Part shown: one piece after another, positions 1 through 10,600 of the stretch
Layout of the letters: each line of letters begins with the position of its first letter
How positions within the stretch are numbered: the first letter of the stretch is position 1
NCBI GenBank assembly: GCA_944474755.1
Contig: OX104114.1
Coordinates: 85,112,623 to 85,176,622, forward strand
Reading direction: 5' to 3'
Source of the DNA: Limnoperna fortunei
Taxonomy: Eukaryota > Mollusca > Bivalvia > Mytilida > Modiolidae
Length of the DNA: 64,000 nt
Made by a program: the position numbers and the translations under genes
Notes under the pieces: model-generated
Databases searched by the model: none
What the model saw: only the letters and a program-made list of their open reading frames with translations
What the model was told of the DNA's origin: nothing

Positions 1-3000
1 GTTACAAGTGGACGAGCAAAACGGACATTTGTAGAACGAAAACCAGAAAATTTCAAAAAGATGTTTTCGGCGACCCATTTCAATGAAGCTGATGACCCTA
101 ATATAGATAGCAACTTTATTGATCCAAACAGAAAACGCAATAGTGTAAATAGCAAGCGAAATGGAAATAACGCAAATGGGCATGGTGGTCCAACAGGAAA
201 TGGGCATGGTGGTCCAATAGGAAATGGCCATGGTTTTCCAACAGGAAATGGGCATGGTGGTCTTACAGGAAATGGGCATGGTTCTCCAACAGGAAGTGTC
301 CTTAGTGGTCCAACAGAAAATGGGCATGGTGGTCCAATAGGAAATGGGCATGGTGGTCAAATAGGGAATGGGCATGTTGGTCCTATTGGAAATGGCCACA
401 GTGGTCCAACAGGAAATGGGCATGGTGGTCCTATTGGAAATGGCCATGGTGGTCCAACAGGAAATGGGCATGGTGGGCCAATTGGAAACGGGCATGGTGA
501 TCCAACAGGAAATGGGCATGGTGGGCCAATTGGAAACGGGCATGGTGATCCAACAGCAAATGGGCATGGTGGTCCAATAGGAAGTGGGCATGGTGGTCCA
601 ACAGGAAATGGGCATGGTGGTCCAATAGGAAGTGGGCATGGTGAACCATCGGGAAACGGGCATGGTGGTCCAACAGGAAATGGACTTGGTGGTCCAACAG
701 GAAATGGGCATGGTGGTCCAATAGCAAGTGGGCATGGTGGTCCAATTGGAAATGGGCATGGTGGTCCAACAGGAAATGGGCATGGTGGTCCAATAGGAAG
801 TGGGCATGGTGAACCAACGGGAAACGGACTTGGTGGTCCATCAGGAAATGGACATGGTGGTCCAACAGGAAATGGGCATGGTGGTCCAACAGGAAATGGA
901 CATGGTGGTCCAACAGGAAATGGGCATGGTGGTCCAATTGGAAATGGGCATGGTGGTCCAACAGGAAATGGGCATGGTGGTCCAACAGGAAATGGGCATG
1001 GTGGTCCAATAGCAAGTGGGCATGGTGAACCAACGGGAAATGGGCATGGTGGTCCAACGGGAACTGGACTTGGTGGTCCAACTGGAAATGGGCATGGTGG
1101 TCCAACAGGAAATGGACATGGTGGTCCAACAGGAAATGGGCATGGTGGTCCAACAGGAAATGGGCAAGGTGGTCCAATTGGAAATGGGCATGGTGGTCCA
1201 ACAGGACATGGGCATGGTGGTCTAATAGGAAGTGGGCAAGGTGAACCAACGGGAAATGGGCATGGTGGTCCAACAGGAAATGGACTTGGTGGTCAAACAG
1301 GAAGTGGGCATGGTGAACCAACAGGAAGTGTGCATGGTCAACCAACAGGAAATGGGCATGGTGGTCCAACAGGAAATGGCCATGGTGGTCCAACAGGAAA
1401 TGGCCATGTTAGTCCAACAGGAAATGGGCATGGTCGTCCAACAGGAAATGGGCAGACTAGTGTAATAGATCACGGCGGTGGCCAAATTAATGGTCAGTTT
1501 GGAGCACCTAGTAATGGTCAGATTGGAGCGCCTAGTAATGGTCAGATTGGCGCACCACAAAGTGGTCAGATTGGAAATGGCCGTAGAGATAATGGCAGAG
1601 TTAGGGAAACTGAAACTGACAGAGAGAATCAAAGAGAAGATAGAATAGAATTTATTTCAGAAACTGCAAAAGTTAGAAATGGTGGCGGGAATGGAGGGAA
1701 AAACGGTGGTAGGAATGGAGGGAGAATTGTAAGAGATGATGATTCTGAGGAATTGCCTGTTGGAGGAAGACCTAGTGGAACCGGCACTGTCGCTAGAACG
1801 GATGAAAGAGTCGTACCAACAGGCATAACAGACCCAAGCACTGGACCTGGGATAAGAGACCCAGGCACTGGACCTGGTGTAACAGATACTGGCATTGGAC
1901 CTGAGGTAACAGACTCGGGCACTGGACCTGGTGTAACAGACAGTGGCGTTAAGCCAGGCGGAACAGATTCTGGCACTGGATCTGGTGTAACAGGAGGACC
2001 TGGTGTATCAGTTACCGTCGAAACACCTAGGACAAAATCAAAAAGAAGAAAATACTTATTTGGATTTGGTGACGATGACTGGTCAGATAGTGCGGACTGT
2101 GATTCAGATAGTAGCGATTGTTTTGGTAGCGATAGTGGACCATCAAAAATCGGTAGCAACATTATAATGTCAAACCTTAAGTTTTTGAGAAGCAGACCAA
2201 GAAACATTGTGCGGATACCAGTCGTGGAACCAGCAAGTAACAGTGTTACTAATCAAGCATCACGGGTGTTTGTGTTTTCAAACGATCGGTCGGATAATGG
2301 TTGTGATTCTTCTGATAGTGATTGTGGTTACAGATACGGTTATGACTCTTCAGATTCATTTGAAGGTAGAATAATACGAAAGTCACGACCAGTAATATCG
2401 TTTGCGGAAGACGGAACTAAACCCCAATCCAATATTGGAACTAATTCTGTGGTTCGTTCGGGTTCGGATTCAGATGAATGGACAGATGATTGTGACAGCG
2501 ACGATAGTGATTGTTTATTTGAATCGGATATGTCTGATGACCAAAGACGCCGCATAATAAAAGACAATAACAACAATAACAACAACAACAACAACAGAAA
2601 CAACGACGACAACAACGACAGCGACAATAATCGAGTAAACATTGCCAGAACACAGGTACAACGGAGACGGGTTTGGGACGACGGTGATAACGATTCAGAC
2701 TGGCACAGCTCTGATAGTTCGGATAGAGTTTCTGATCGTAGGAGGGTCTTGATAGGTAGAACAAATATTTCAGTGGTTGACCCCCAAGTAGCAGAACGTT
2801 CAAACCCAATAAATCGAAAATCGATCAGAGGAGATCGAGATAGTTACGACTGGAGCTCTGATAGTTTGGATGACGATTCCAGACGTAATAGGGTGCAGAT
2901 AGGTAGGAAAAGTCGTACAAACATTCCGGTTGTAAATTCCCCTGTAACGGTAAGAGGTGATCTGGATAGCTACGAATATTTAGACTCTGACAGCTCTGAC

Positions 3001-3177
3001 AGCTCGAACCGTTTCATTTCGCGGAAAAGGGTCCAGAAGAACGTGAAAGATGGGGATAAGGGAAGTGAGGATAACAAACAATTCCGTTCTTATAACGATG
3101 ATTCTTTTGAATATTACAGCAGTTCTGATTCTGATGGATGGGGTAAAAATGAGTACGATTATTACTCTGATAAATAA
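1..3177 (+). CDS. Gene 1 long exon: His/Gly repeat and Asp/Ser-rich protein, 5' incomplete
   Basis: The frame is open from base 1, so the ATG at 61 (1038 residues to the stop) is probably internal and this is likely the second exon of a gene whose signal-peptide exon lies left of the window, as in genes 2-6. The first codons include an RAKR site resembling a furin site. Residues numbered from the ATG at 61: 39-465 are about 53 copies of an eight-residue unit, consensus G-H-G-G-P-T/I-G-N; 477-506 are NGQIGAPS-like repeats; 590-643 are six TDSGTGPGV-like units; about 661-1038 are seven Asp/Ser-rich clusters with Trp or Tyr, separated by Arg/Lys linkers (IGR, NIPVV, ISVV). Three clusters hold C-x6-C with only Asp and Ser between the cysteines. 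A poly-Asn tract lies near 836-845. No enzyme domain is visible. Metal or mineral binding and matrix function are inferences from composition. The five-residue ladder of genes 2-6 is absent. Confidence 0.85.
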   Translation, partial: VTSGRAKRTFVERKPENFKKMFSATHFNEADDPNIDSNFIDPNRKRNSVNSKRNGNNANGHGGPTGNGHGGPIGNGHGFPTGNGHGGLTGNGHGSPTGSVLSGPTENGHGGPIGNGHGGQIGNGHVGPIGNGHSGPTGNGHGGPIGNGHGGPTGNGHGGPIGNGHGDPTGNGHGGPIGNGHGDPTANGHGGPIGSGHGGPTGNGHGGPIGSGHGEPSGNGHGGPTGNGLGGPTGNGHGGPIASGHGGPIGNGHGGPTGNGHGGPIGSGHGEPTGNGLGGPSGNGHGGPTGNGHGGPTGNGHGGPTGNGHGGPIGNGHGGPTGNGHGGPTGNGHGGPIASGHGEPTGNGHGGPTGTGLGGPTGNGHGGPTGNGHGGPTGNGHGGPTGNGQGGPIGNGHGGPTGHGHGGLIGSGQGEPTGNGHGGPTGNGLGGQTGSGHGEPTGSVHGQPTGNGHGGPTGNGHGGPTGNGHVSPTGNGHGRPTGNGQTSVIDHGGGQINGQFGAPSNGQIGAPSNGQIGAPQSGQIGNGRRDNGRVRETETDRENQREDRIEFISETAKVRNGGGNGGKNGGRNGGRIVRDDDSEELPVGGRPSGTGTVARTDERVVPTGITDPSTGPGIRDPGTGPGVTDTGIGPEVTDSGTGPGVTDSGVKPGGTDSGTGSGVTGGPGVSVTVETPRTKSKRRKYLFGFGDDDWSDSADCDSDSSDCFGSDSGPSKIGSNIIMSNLKFLRSRPRNIVRIPVVEPASNSVTNQASRVFVFSNDRSDNGCDSSDSDCGYRYGYDSSDSFEGRIIRKSRPVISFAEDGTKPQSNIGTNSVVRSGSDSDEWTDDCDSDDSDCLFESDMSDDQRRRIIKDNNNNNNNNNNRNNDDNNDSDNNRVNIARTQVQRRRVWDDGDNDSDWHSSDSSDRVSDRRRVLIGRTNISVVDPQVAERSNPINRKSIRGDRDSYDWSSDSLDDDSRRNRVQIGRKSRTNIPVVNSPVTVRGDLDSYEYLDSDSSDSSNRFISRKRVQKNVKDGDKGSEDNKQFRSYNDDSFEYYSSSDSDGWGKNEYDYYSDK
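175..1454 (+). repeat. 24-bp coding minisatellite, about 53 units
   Basis: In-frame tandem array inside gene 1. The commonest unit reads GGHGGPTGN-like in protein. Variants change Thr to Ile, His to Leu or Gln, or Gly-Pro to Glu-Pro or Asp-Pro. The length stays a multiple of three throughout, so the frame survives. Higher-order blocks are visible: the group 'GSGHGEPTGNG-LGG' recurs about every 10-12 units, which suggests expansion by unequal exchange of multi-unit blocks. Confidence 0.95.
1489..1578 (+). repeat. Second 24-bp coding repeat in gene 1, about 3.7 units
   Basis: Units begin at 1489, 1513, 1537 and 1561 and encode NGQFGAPS, NGQIGAPS, NGQIGAPQ and SGQIGNG. The period equals that of the large upstream array, although the sequence is different. 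Confidence 0.9.
1828..1989 (+). repeat. 27-bp coding repeat in gene 1, six units
   Basis: Six nine-residue units follow each other exactly: TDPSTGPGI, RDPGTGPGV, TDTGIGPEV, TDSGTGPGV, TDSGVKPGG and TDSGTGSGV. They link the Gly-rich half to the acidic half of gene 1. Confidence 0.9.
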
Positions 3178-3178
3178 A
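3173..3178 (+). promoter_or_regulatory. Possible polyadenylation signal overlapping the gene 1 stop codon
   Basis: AATAAA spans the TAA stop at 3175-3177. I saw no other perfect AATAAA in the next 400 bases. If used, the 3' UTR would be only about 15-30 bases; a variant signal further downstream is the alternative. Confidence 0.3.
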
Positions 3179-6059
3179 ATCTCGCGATAGTTCAACAAAC
3201 CCAAAAAATGATTCGTGTTATTGAACTATAACAGTGTATTGTATTGGTCAATCGAAACCTTTTTAAAAAGGGATTAAGGTAGTATTGTAAACCACCCATC
3301 CAATGCAATTGCATATATACATGTATTTATTATTTTAAGATACATGTATCGATGTGTTTTTATGTATGCATATATTTATTACATATGCAATCCAATTCTG
3401 AAGAAAAACAATGAATATACAAAACTGAAAATGTAAAAAATCTATTTTCTAATTTTATGGTGTTGAACAGAAAATCTAACATTGTTTTTAATCAAGTGAT
3501 TAAGATACTATTAATTAAATTGCATTAAATTACTTTTTTAATCTTTTAAAAGTTTACATTTATATATAATACTTCGCCTTTATTTGAGGGTATAAATATA
3601 TATGTTAAGAAGTGTCATATTAAGACTGCATTCTACATTGGTCAAATGTTTTTACAGAACTATCAGCACATTCTCAGGTATATATTGTTCGCCATGTTTT
3701 TATTTCTAGACGAATCCTAACTTCCCAGTTAAAGAACCGACCTTCAGGAAAACGAACTAATTTTCCGGGAGTCAAAAATACACCTGTATTGACACAACTG
3801 TTATCAACATAATATCAAGAGACAGAACTTATACATCTTCAAGTTTCAATGCTCTTTAAGCATTTAATGCCGAGACGAGCGTCTAACGCATGCGTATCAT
3901 TACTGGAATTGACATTACATATACACTTTTTGCATTTAATACTCTTTAAGCGTTATTTATAAGACAATAATTGTCGGGATGCGCGTCCAACGCATGCGTA
4001 TCCTGGCGGGAATTGACGTTACTTATAGACTCTCTGCCTTACTCGGGCGTATCCATTTATTGGATCATGAATAGACTTCCTGTTTAAATGCTCTAAGTTT
4101 AACTTAAAAGGCAATAATTGTCGAGGAGCGCATGCTTACATTAATACTTTGGTGTGTGATAATTATCAATACCACCGCCAGTTATAAGGCCACCGCGGCA
4201 AGGGAAACACAATTTTAAACTAAATGGACTGGTTTGAACAAAAAATTTGGTTGGATTGATTGACGAATTGTTTGATATATATATTTGAACTTTTTTCTTT
4301 AAACATTATCAAATCTCACTTGTGACAACCGGTCTTTGTAGAACACCTCTGCAAAGTAACTAGCAAACTTTAAATGTAATTAAGTAAAAAAAAGTCTAGT
4401 ACACAGCAAAAAAAAACTCGAGCAAAGCGGTGTGACGACTTCAACAAGACAGATGTTATGCCACGGGTAAGATTTAAATAATAACCACATGCACCTAGTC
4501 ATCATGAAGATCCACCCGAATATAGTTGATTCTGGTAAAATGCATCCTGTGTTCGCAGAATCCATATCAGAACATCTTAAATGAAACGTTGAAATCCAAA
4601 CAGAGAACTTTATACTACGAAAAACAAATTATCAAATAAAGTAAAATCGCGTGGTATACATGCTGATCATTCTATCCCCAACCGTCAAACATTGCCTGTG
4701 TGTGTATACATTGCACACAAGCAAGGACACTCTTTTTGGGGGAGGGCTATTAAAGCGGGGCCAAGAATTAGTATTCAACATTTATTACACAAAGCAGGTC
4801 ATCGTAGTGCGATTTACTGCACTCCTGTAACAAAAAAGGTTGTAACTACCCGTTCATACGATAATGTGCTAATACTTCTGTGATGTTTGAGTCTTTCTGA
4901 CAGTTTTTATTAACCTTCATCCAAAGTTACAAATGAATGCACTATATATATGTGTGGCGAATTCATTTCTTCGCTAATTTTAAAATTATCAGACTAACAA
5001 TGTTTACTAATACTTTGCAATATAACGAATGTTACTCTGCTAGATTCTGCAGTATACAGACCAACATATATAATAAACGTTTTAATATAGTAAATGAAAT
5101 ATTAGAGGTGAAATAGTACAACATCTTACATAGATATTTAAAATGTTTCTCAAAACAGATAAATTGACTTTTTCGAAATATGAGTACATTATTCGTAATT
5201 TACATACGTTACAAACATCTGTCAGCAATTACATAGCTCGGAATTCTAAAATCTTTTATTCAATATTATACATTAATACCGCTACGTATTTACCACCGTT
5301 CTACCATTACTTCAGTACTACATGTACCTACAGGAAATCCAACTACGAGACAGGGCAAAACTTAAAGTCTGTGAACTGTACCTTTAATCACTGCCTTTTT
5401 GACTAAAAAAATTATTTTCAAATTATTGTAAAATGTCAATGATATGCATCTCGACAACATTTAATTAATTTTTTAATGTTATGATTCATTAGAACTTAAA
5501 ATGTCAGTAGATATTAATTTCTGCATTTTAACATATTGGCACGTGTGGCCATTAACATAATGAACTTGCTTACCTTTCAAGAAAGGAATATATTAACCGC
5601 CAAAAGTACTTCAGGTTTCTCATGGGAAACTGTAATAGCACGTTGCCACCACAGCAAATATTCTTTTGATCTCGACATATCCAGGCTATCAACACGCTAT
5701 CGACTATTTACTGTTTGCCCACTCGCTTGCTTTTGATGTTGTAGAATGTCACATGACGACTGTTGTCTTGATTTGTTCTGATCCTTATTTAGTAATAATA
5801 AGGCGCTTGAGAATTGTGCCTTATTCAGCTGGTTACCTGTAAGATAACCACGCTCTGACGTGTCGCATGAACTGCGATACCAGAAAAAAAGAACTACTAA
5901 AACATTCTGTGTCTTGTCAACATTACAACCACGTCTTTCACAGTTCGTAAAATTGAGGTTTCTTCAAGGTTACTTTATGTATAATGTGTTCCGACTCCGA
6001 AATGTTGTTTCTTTTAGTTTCCTCAACAATCAAAGAGATTAATATATATTTGATACACT
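3179..6059. other. Intergenic, AT-rich, no supported gene
   Basis: Many short AT-rich runs and only small ORFs (87 residues or fewer) with no recognisable protein. A diverged tandem repeat is listed separately. A short hairpin (GGTTACC ... GGATAACC-like arms) lies near 5830-5850. Confidence 0.6.
3849..4140. repeat. Diverged tandem repeat, about 104-bp period
   Basis: The words CTCTTTAAGC, GCGTC(T/C)AACGCATGCGTAT and GGAATTGACRTTAC recur about 104 bases apart (AACGCATGCG at 3885 and 3989). A partial third copy (CAATAATTGTCG then GCGCATGC) lies near 4112-4137. Confidence 0.65.
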
Positions 6060-6660
6060 AACAGAATAAATCACCCGTCATTTGTGCCATAGATATCCCG
6101 TAGTGGTCAACTATTTCATGGCGGCAAACATATTTTTTATGACTTCAATCTTTCCACTGTGAACCCATTCTGTCATCAGACGCCCTCTGTCAATGAAATA
6201 TGGATAGGACAGTCTCTTGAGTACCTGATAAACTAGAAGCAGCATAATATATATGCAAGTGTTGCTAGAATGTTGGCAAAAAAAATTAAAACTCGCAATA
6301 GAAAAATTAAAATCATCACATTTGTCGAAAATGTTGGTTTTCATTGTCAATTTCTAGATGTAGGAAAAGGTATGATACAGACATATGTTTATTTGGTGTC
6401 CTTAATTTCAAGTTCAATTAGGTAGATGAAATCAACATAGTCACCGAACTTCGGATTTTTCACGCCATCTATATAGCCCAACGTGAAACTGAAGTAGAGG
6501 GCTATCCTCGTGTCTGTGTTTAAAATCCGCCTCATACGTATAGAGGGACAAGGTAGCAAGAAGAGGAGCACAGTTGGTGCCCATTGGAATGCTAACAGTT
6601 TGTTGAAAAACACGTCCACCAAACGTGACAAATATGTTCTCCATTAGAGAGTCAATCACT
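6060..6660 (-). pseudogene. Penelope-like element reverse transcriptase relic
   Basis: Read on the minus strand, the broken frames contain FGGRVFQQT, then IPMGTNCAPLLA (the RT motif typical of Penelope-like elements), then a degenerate YIDG where an active element has YIDD, NPKFGDYVDFIY, IELEIKDT, then DKCDDFNFSI, IDRGRLMT and VDHYGIS near the end. These occur in the order expected for the RT and the region after it. At least two frameshifts and the Asp-to-Gly change at the catalytic box show it is dead. Both ends are truncated and I saw no GIY-YIG domain. It lies between genes 1 and 2. The family call rests on remembered motif style, not on a search. Confidence 0.75.
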
Positions 6661-7487
6661 CTTATAAATTAAGTTACGAAGAACTTTTTGTTAACATCAG
6701 AGTAGGCCTTTATAATATACAAAAATATGTGCTATAAGATGTTCTGTTCTTAAACGTAGGCCGTCTCTATTGTCATTTGATATACCCGGTATATAGATCC
6801 TGACCAGCAAGACAAATTGTCCAATCAAAATTTTAGGATTTTTTCTGTATAAACTAGAATAAACATTTTCATCTATAGACCACGCCATGAAAACATTATA
6901 AAACAACTTGATGCTCTAATTCTTTGTCAACTAATTAACTTAAAAGAATACAATTTACAACGAACGTTAAAAATATATCATTAACCTTAAGAGTTTTGAT
7001 AATTTACTTTAGATCTACGCAGTATATAAGGTATTTGAATAATAACTGCATTTTTAGAAAAAAAAAATAGTTTTCGAAAGGTTGAACGTGAAAAGCAGAA
7101 ATTAGGACAAGAAAAGCTAATTGTTATTTAGAAGGTGACTCATTTTGTTTACCTTATGTAACCTTGCTTTATGACGTAAGGAAGATGAGGGAACAATAAA
7201 TATAATGTCTGTTGTGGTATTTTGTTTATGTTGTTTGTGCGGTGTTTGTCTACATCGCAAATTGTTTGAAGGTGACCGTATGAAAACTTATATATAATTG
7301 AGTCAATCCACTCCAATGTGACCCCGCTGCATTAAGGTGTGAAAGTAATAAATAAGTCGGATCTACTCAAGTTAACTTTTGCGTCTTAAGCTTGAAATTT
7401 GTGATATGGTGCATTTACGGTATCGTTCTTTAAAAAAAAGAGTAGTTTAAACCACCATTGGGGTAAAACAGCCATCAAATTTCTTCA
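6661..7487. other. Intergenic, no supported feature
   Basis: AT-rich DNA. A minus-strand open stretch at 6697-6906 lies directly upstream of the Penelope-like relic and may be more of the same element, but I recognise no motif in it. Confidence 0.5.
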
Positions 7488-7715
7488 GGGCCTCATATGG
7501 AATGGTTAAAATAGTTAGTAACATACTTTTCATCACGTGTTCTGTCAGCACTGAGGTTGAGGGTTCGTGTCTCGCAGCGATCAGGGTGTACTCGACGCCA
7601 ATCTTAATCGATAAGGATTGCCACATTTCCTACCTAAGTCCGGTGTTTTCTCCGGGCACTCCGGCTTCTTCCCCCACTAAAAACTGGATGCCACGAAATT
7701 GTCGAACAACCGCTT
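7488..7715 (+). mobile_element. Diverged tRNA-derived SINE copy
   Basis: It aligns by eye with the better-preserved SINE at 39488-39750. Shared words in the same order include GGGCCTC, TCTGTCAGCACTGAGGTTG (39.5 kb copy: TCTGTCAACACTGAGATTG), GGGTTCG (B box), CCAATCTTAAT, AAGGATTG, TCTCCGGG and AAAACTGGATGCCA. The head is damaged and no target duplication is evident, so it is an older copy. Confidence 0.8.
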
Positions 7716-7882
7716 CTACATGTGCCCATGGCTGTGTTGTTAACTTCCATATTAGTAACATAATATTAAGGATAATATTAATACCTTACAGGTAGATGAG
7801 ACCATTTTAATGTATCTTTTCTAGAACACATCAATACAAATTGTTTAAATGAATTTTTGTTGGAATAAAAATCATATAACTA

Positions 7883-7888
7883 TTTATT
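7883..7888 (-). promoter_or_regulatory. Candidate polyadenylation signal for gene 2
   Basis: AATAAA on the minus strand about 340 bases past the gene 2 stop codon. A second AATAAA lies at about 7904-7909. Confidence 0.4.
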
Positions 7889-8228
7889 TAGACCAATGGT
7901 TTACATTTATTACATTTTGTTACTTGTACTTGAATTGAAATTAACACTACACCGCTTTATATATTACAATGAAATATGTTTTGCAATCAAAACACGCACG
8001 AACACATCTTCATACTGGATTGTAAGAGTACGTAATACTTTAACAAAAAAACGAACTGAAAGGGTTGGGTCTGGGATCATTAGACTGAAAATCTGTTTCT
8101 TCTCCGAGCTGACAAAATAATTTAACAAATAATAATATAGAATATAAAAAATGGGTAATAAGGGGAACATTTAAAAATAATATTGCAAACGTTTTTGAAT
8201 AATAACATCAATAATAAATAAGACATGT

Positions 8229-9622
8229 CTAATCGTCATCTCTTGCCGTTACAATAACATCTTGGGCGATAACCTTTCTTACGTGAATAGCTTCCGCTTT
8301 AACCGAATCTGCATATAAACTCCCAGCTTTGATGTCACCCGCGGTAATATCGATCCCTCTTATCACAGACTGGTTCCCTGTTTTATCCTTTGTTTGATCG
8401 ATTTCATCTTCGTAAAATTCACCGTCAGAATCGTCGAAATCGGACCACGTATCGTCCCAGAATGACTTACGTTTATTTCCTTGAACCTTTTGCACAGGAA
8501 GAGCTGTCTGAAGCTGAGCAGATGTCTGTTTGGGCATCTTAAGAGAAAATTGAGATATAGGTTGCCTGACATTAATTGGTCGAGCATCACCATGTTGTAA
8601 AGGTTGATGTCGTTGGACTGCAAGCTGTGGTTGAACCTGAGGTCCTTGAAACGTTCTATGTGAACTAATTCGTTGTCGAGTCTGCTGTTGTCCCATGTTG
8701 AATGCTAGTGGCCTCGGCTGCATTTGCTGGTTACCAGTCGCAGCACTTAACCGAAATGTATCTCCATTTTGTCCATTGAAAAATGCATCTTGTCGGGGTG
8801 GAAAGTAATTTCTGCGGTTGATTTGTTCGTTTCTGTCAGTGAATCTTTGTCCGTTAGTACCGGATGTCGGACTAGTAAGTCCAAAGCCACTACTGTAGCC
8901 TTTGTTTGAAAACGAAAATAACACAGGTTGCACTGGTCTTTCATTTTGTGTATCATAATTCTTTTGGAACTGAAAGGTGTTTGTATTTCCGGTGACAACG
9001 ACATTATCTGCAATGATATTTCTTGCTCGAACAATGTTTGAAGACACTTGATCTGCAGTCATGAATCCAGCTGTAATATTTTGAGCATGCATTATGTTCT
9101 CGTCTTGTTCTGCTGGAGGATTTTGATTGAATTCTGATAATGCAACTAAAACCGGACTTGTTTTATTTGGTGACTGTGTTGTGTTAAGCAACTTCTGATT
9201 TTCACTAACTTCCGATTTTATAACGGACGCTTTGTGTCCTTTACCGTTCTGTTCGCCTGGTTTTAAGTTCAGAGATAGTGGTTCTGTTGTGATTCTCCCC
9301 TTATAATTGCGGTTAAGTATAACCGTTCTCGGGGTTGTTGTCGTGGTTTGAAATTTAGTCATCTTATTGTATACATTTGTCAAAGACGGATGATGCTGAA
9401 CAAAGAAATCAGCAAGTTTTCTATTTACATGACTCAAAGATTTCAAAGTTTCTAATAAAACATTCATCAAAGTTTTCATTAAACTGTCGCTGATTTCATT
9501 CTGACTTTGCTTGTCGTAACTAGATGAAAAGCTCTGCTGTCCTGTTGGATTCTGTTTGTTGAAGACTACCATACTTCTCTTTTTAATAACGTGATCTTTA
9601 TGATATTCATGTTCACATTTAC
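8229..9622 (-). CDS. Gene 2, exon 2: secreted protein with two period-5 cassettes
   Basis: The exon starts at 9622 after a TTTAATTTAAG acceptor and joins the signal exon at 13947-13899 in phase 1, giving 480 residues. The ATG at 9572 is not the start: the frame continues upstream to the acceptor. A KKRS site lies at about residues 30-33, within HVIKKR, which closely matches HVIRKR of gene 5. Two ladder cassettes are seen: about 193-227 (ITAGF, MTADQ ... IIADN, VVVTG) and about 439-480 at the very C terminus (ITAGD, IKAGS, LYADS, VKAEA ... VIVTA, then DDD). Between them is a Gln/Asn/Pro-rich, probably disordered stretch with ALSEF and RFTDRN. An acidic patch at about 403-423 (WDDTWSDFDDSDG) resembles the acidic clusters of gene 1. 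Extracellular matrix protein is an inference; no enzyme motif is visible. Confidence 0.9.
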
Positions 9623-9849
9623 CTTAAATTAAAATTGTACAGATTTGATTAATGACAAATGACATGATTACATGTGTTTATATATTAATTGCATTTGTTC
9701 TTTTTTTCTTCTTTAACAGTTGTTTTAGGAGGTTAACAATTTTTTTTAACATGCGGTGTTTCAGTTTTTTGTGATTGCTCAACAAACAGCTATCAATATT
9801 ACAGCTATATCTAGCACTATGTCAAGTAAGTAAATCAAAAACAAAAAAC

Positions 9850-10600
9850 AACTAGAGGCTCCCAGGAGCCTGTATCGCTCACCAGAACCAGAAACTAAAC
9901 AACCCTTTTTATCCAGCTTTTTTTTTAGAAGGAATTGCCCAACACTTCTGCAAATGCCATTAATTTTGACCTTTTAAGGGAAATAACTCCTATAAGGAGG
10001 ACCTTTTGATGCTTAGAGGGAGAAGGGATGTTCACTTTAAATTTTCTATACCTGTTATACTGTTTTTACTATCAGCCGAAAACTATCTTGCACCCCACCC
10101 CCTTTTTGTATTTTAAGCCAACGTAGCTATGTAGATAGTCAGCTGTCATGATTTGTACAATTTTGGTAGAGGACATCTTCAAGATTATGTGTGCAATCTT
10201 TTAAATCAGTCCCCTTTCATTGGTTAAAGAAGAGAAGATTTTTTAAAATCAATTCAAATTGATTAAAAAATGTTCAAGGAGAATAATTCCTAAACGGTTC
10301 ATGAGACAATCTTGACCCGAAGTCATTTTTGTAGCCCTCATAGAGCAGAACAATTAAGCAATGCTAACTTTTTCTCTAGTTTAATTTTCAAGATTTTGAG
10401 GCAAAAATGTCAAAAATAATCAATTTCGACAATTAAAGGGCAATATATCCTATAAGGAGTCATCATACAACTTCGACCCAATAGAGTGTTTTGATGCCGA
10501 TAAAGGCGTGTCTCTTCGGTTTTTCTGTATCTGTTATACTTTTTGAACTATAAGCCAAAAACTGTATTTTGACCCCCCCCCCCCCCCCCAACTCCGTTCC
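9850..10600. repeat. Interspersed repeat with internal duplication
   Basis: It begins AACTAGAGGCTCCCAGGAGCC, where GGCTCC/GGAGCC form a small hairpin, then TGTATCGCTCACC. The segment near 9975-10115 recurs near 10436-10580: AAGGG(A/C)AATA..TCCTATAAGGAG, TTTTGATGC, CTGTTATACT, and AGCC(G/A)AAAACT before a C-rich run. I judge it a non-coding repeat of the kind scattered through mussel genomes, from memory of the style only; its class is unknown. Confidence 0.6.

Noticed and set aside
431..1393. A 320-residue open frame antisense to gene 1
   Set aside because: It is the mirror of the 24-bp repeat, open only because every unit lacks stops in that frame. The other antisense and shifted frames there have the same cause.
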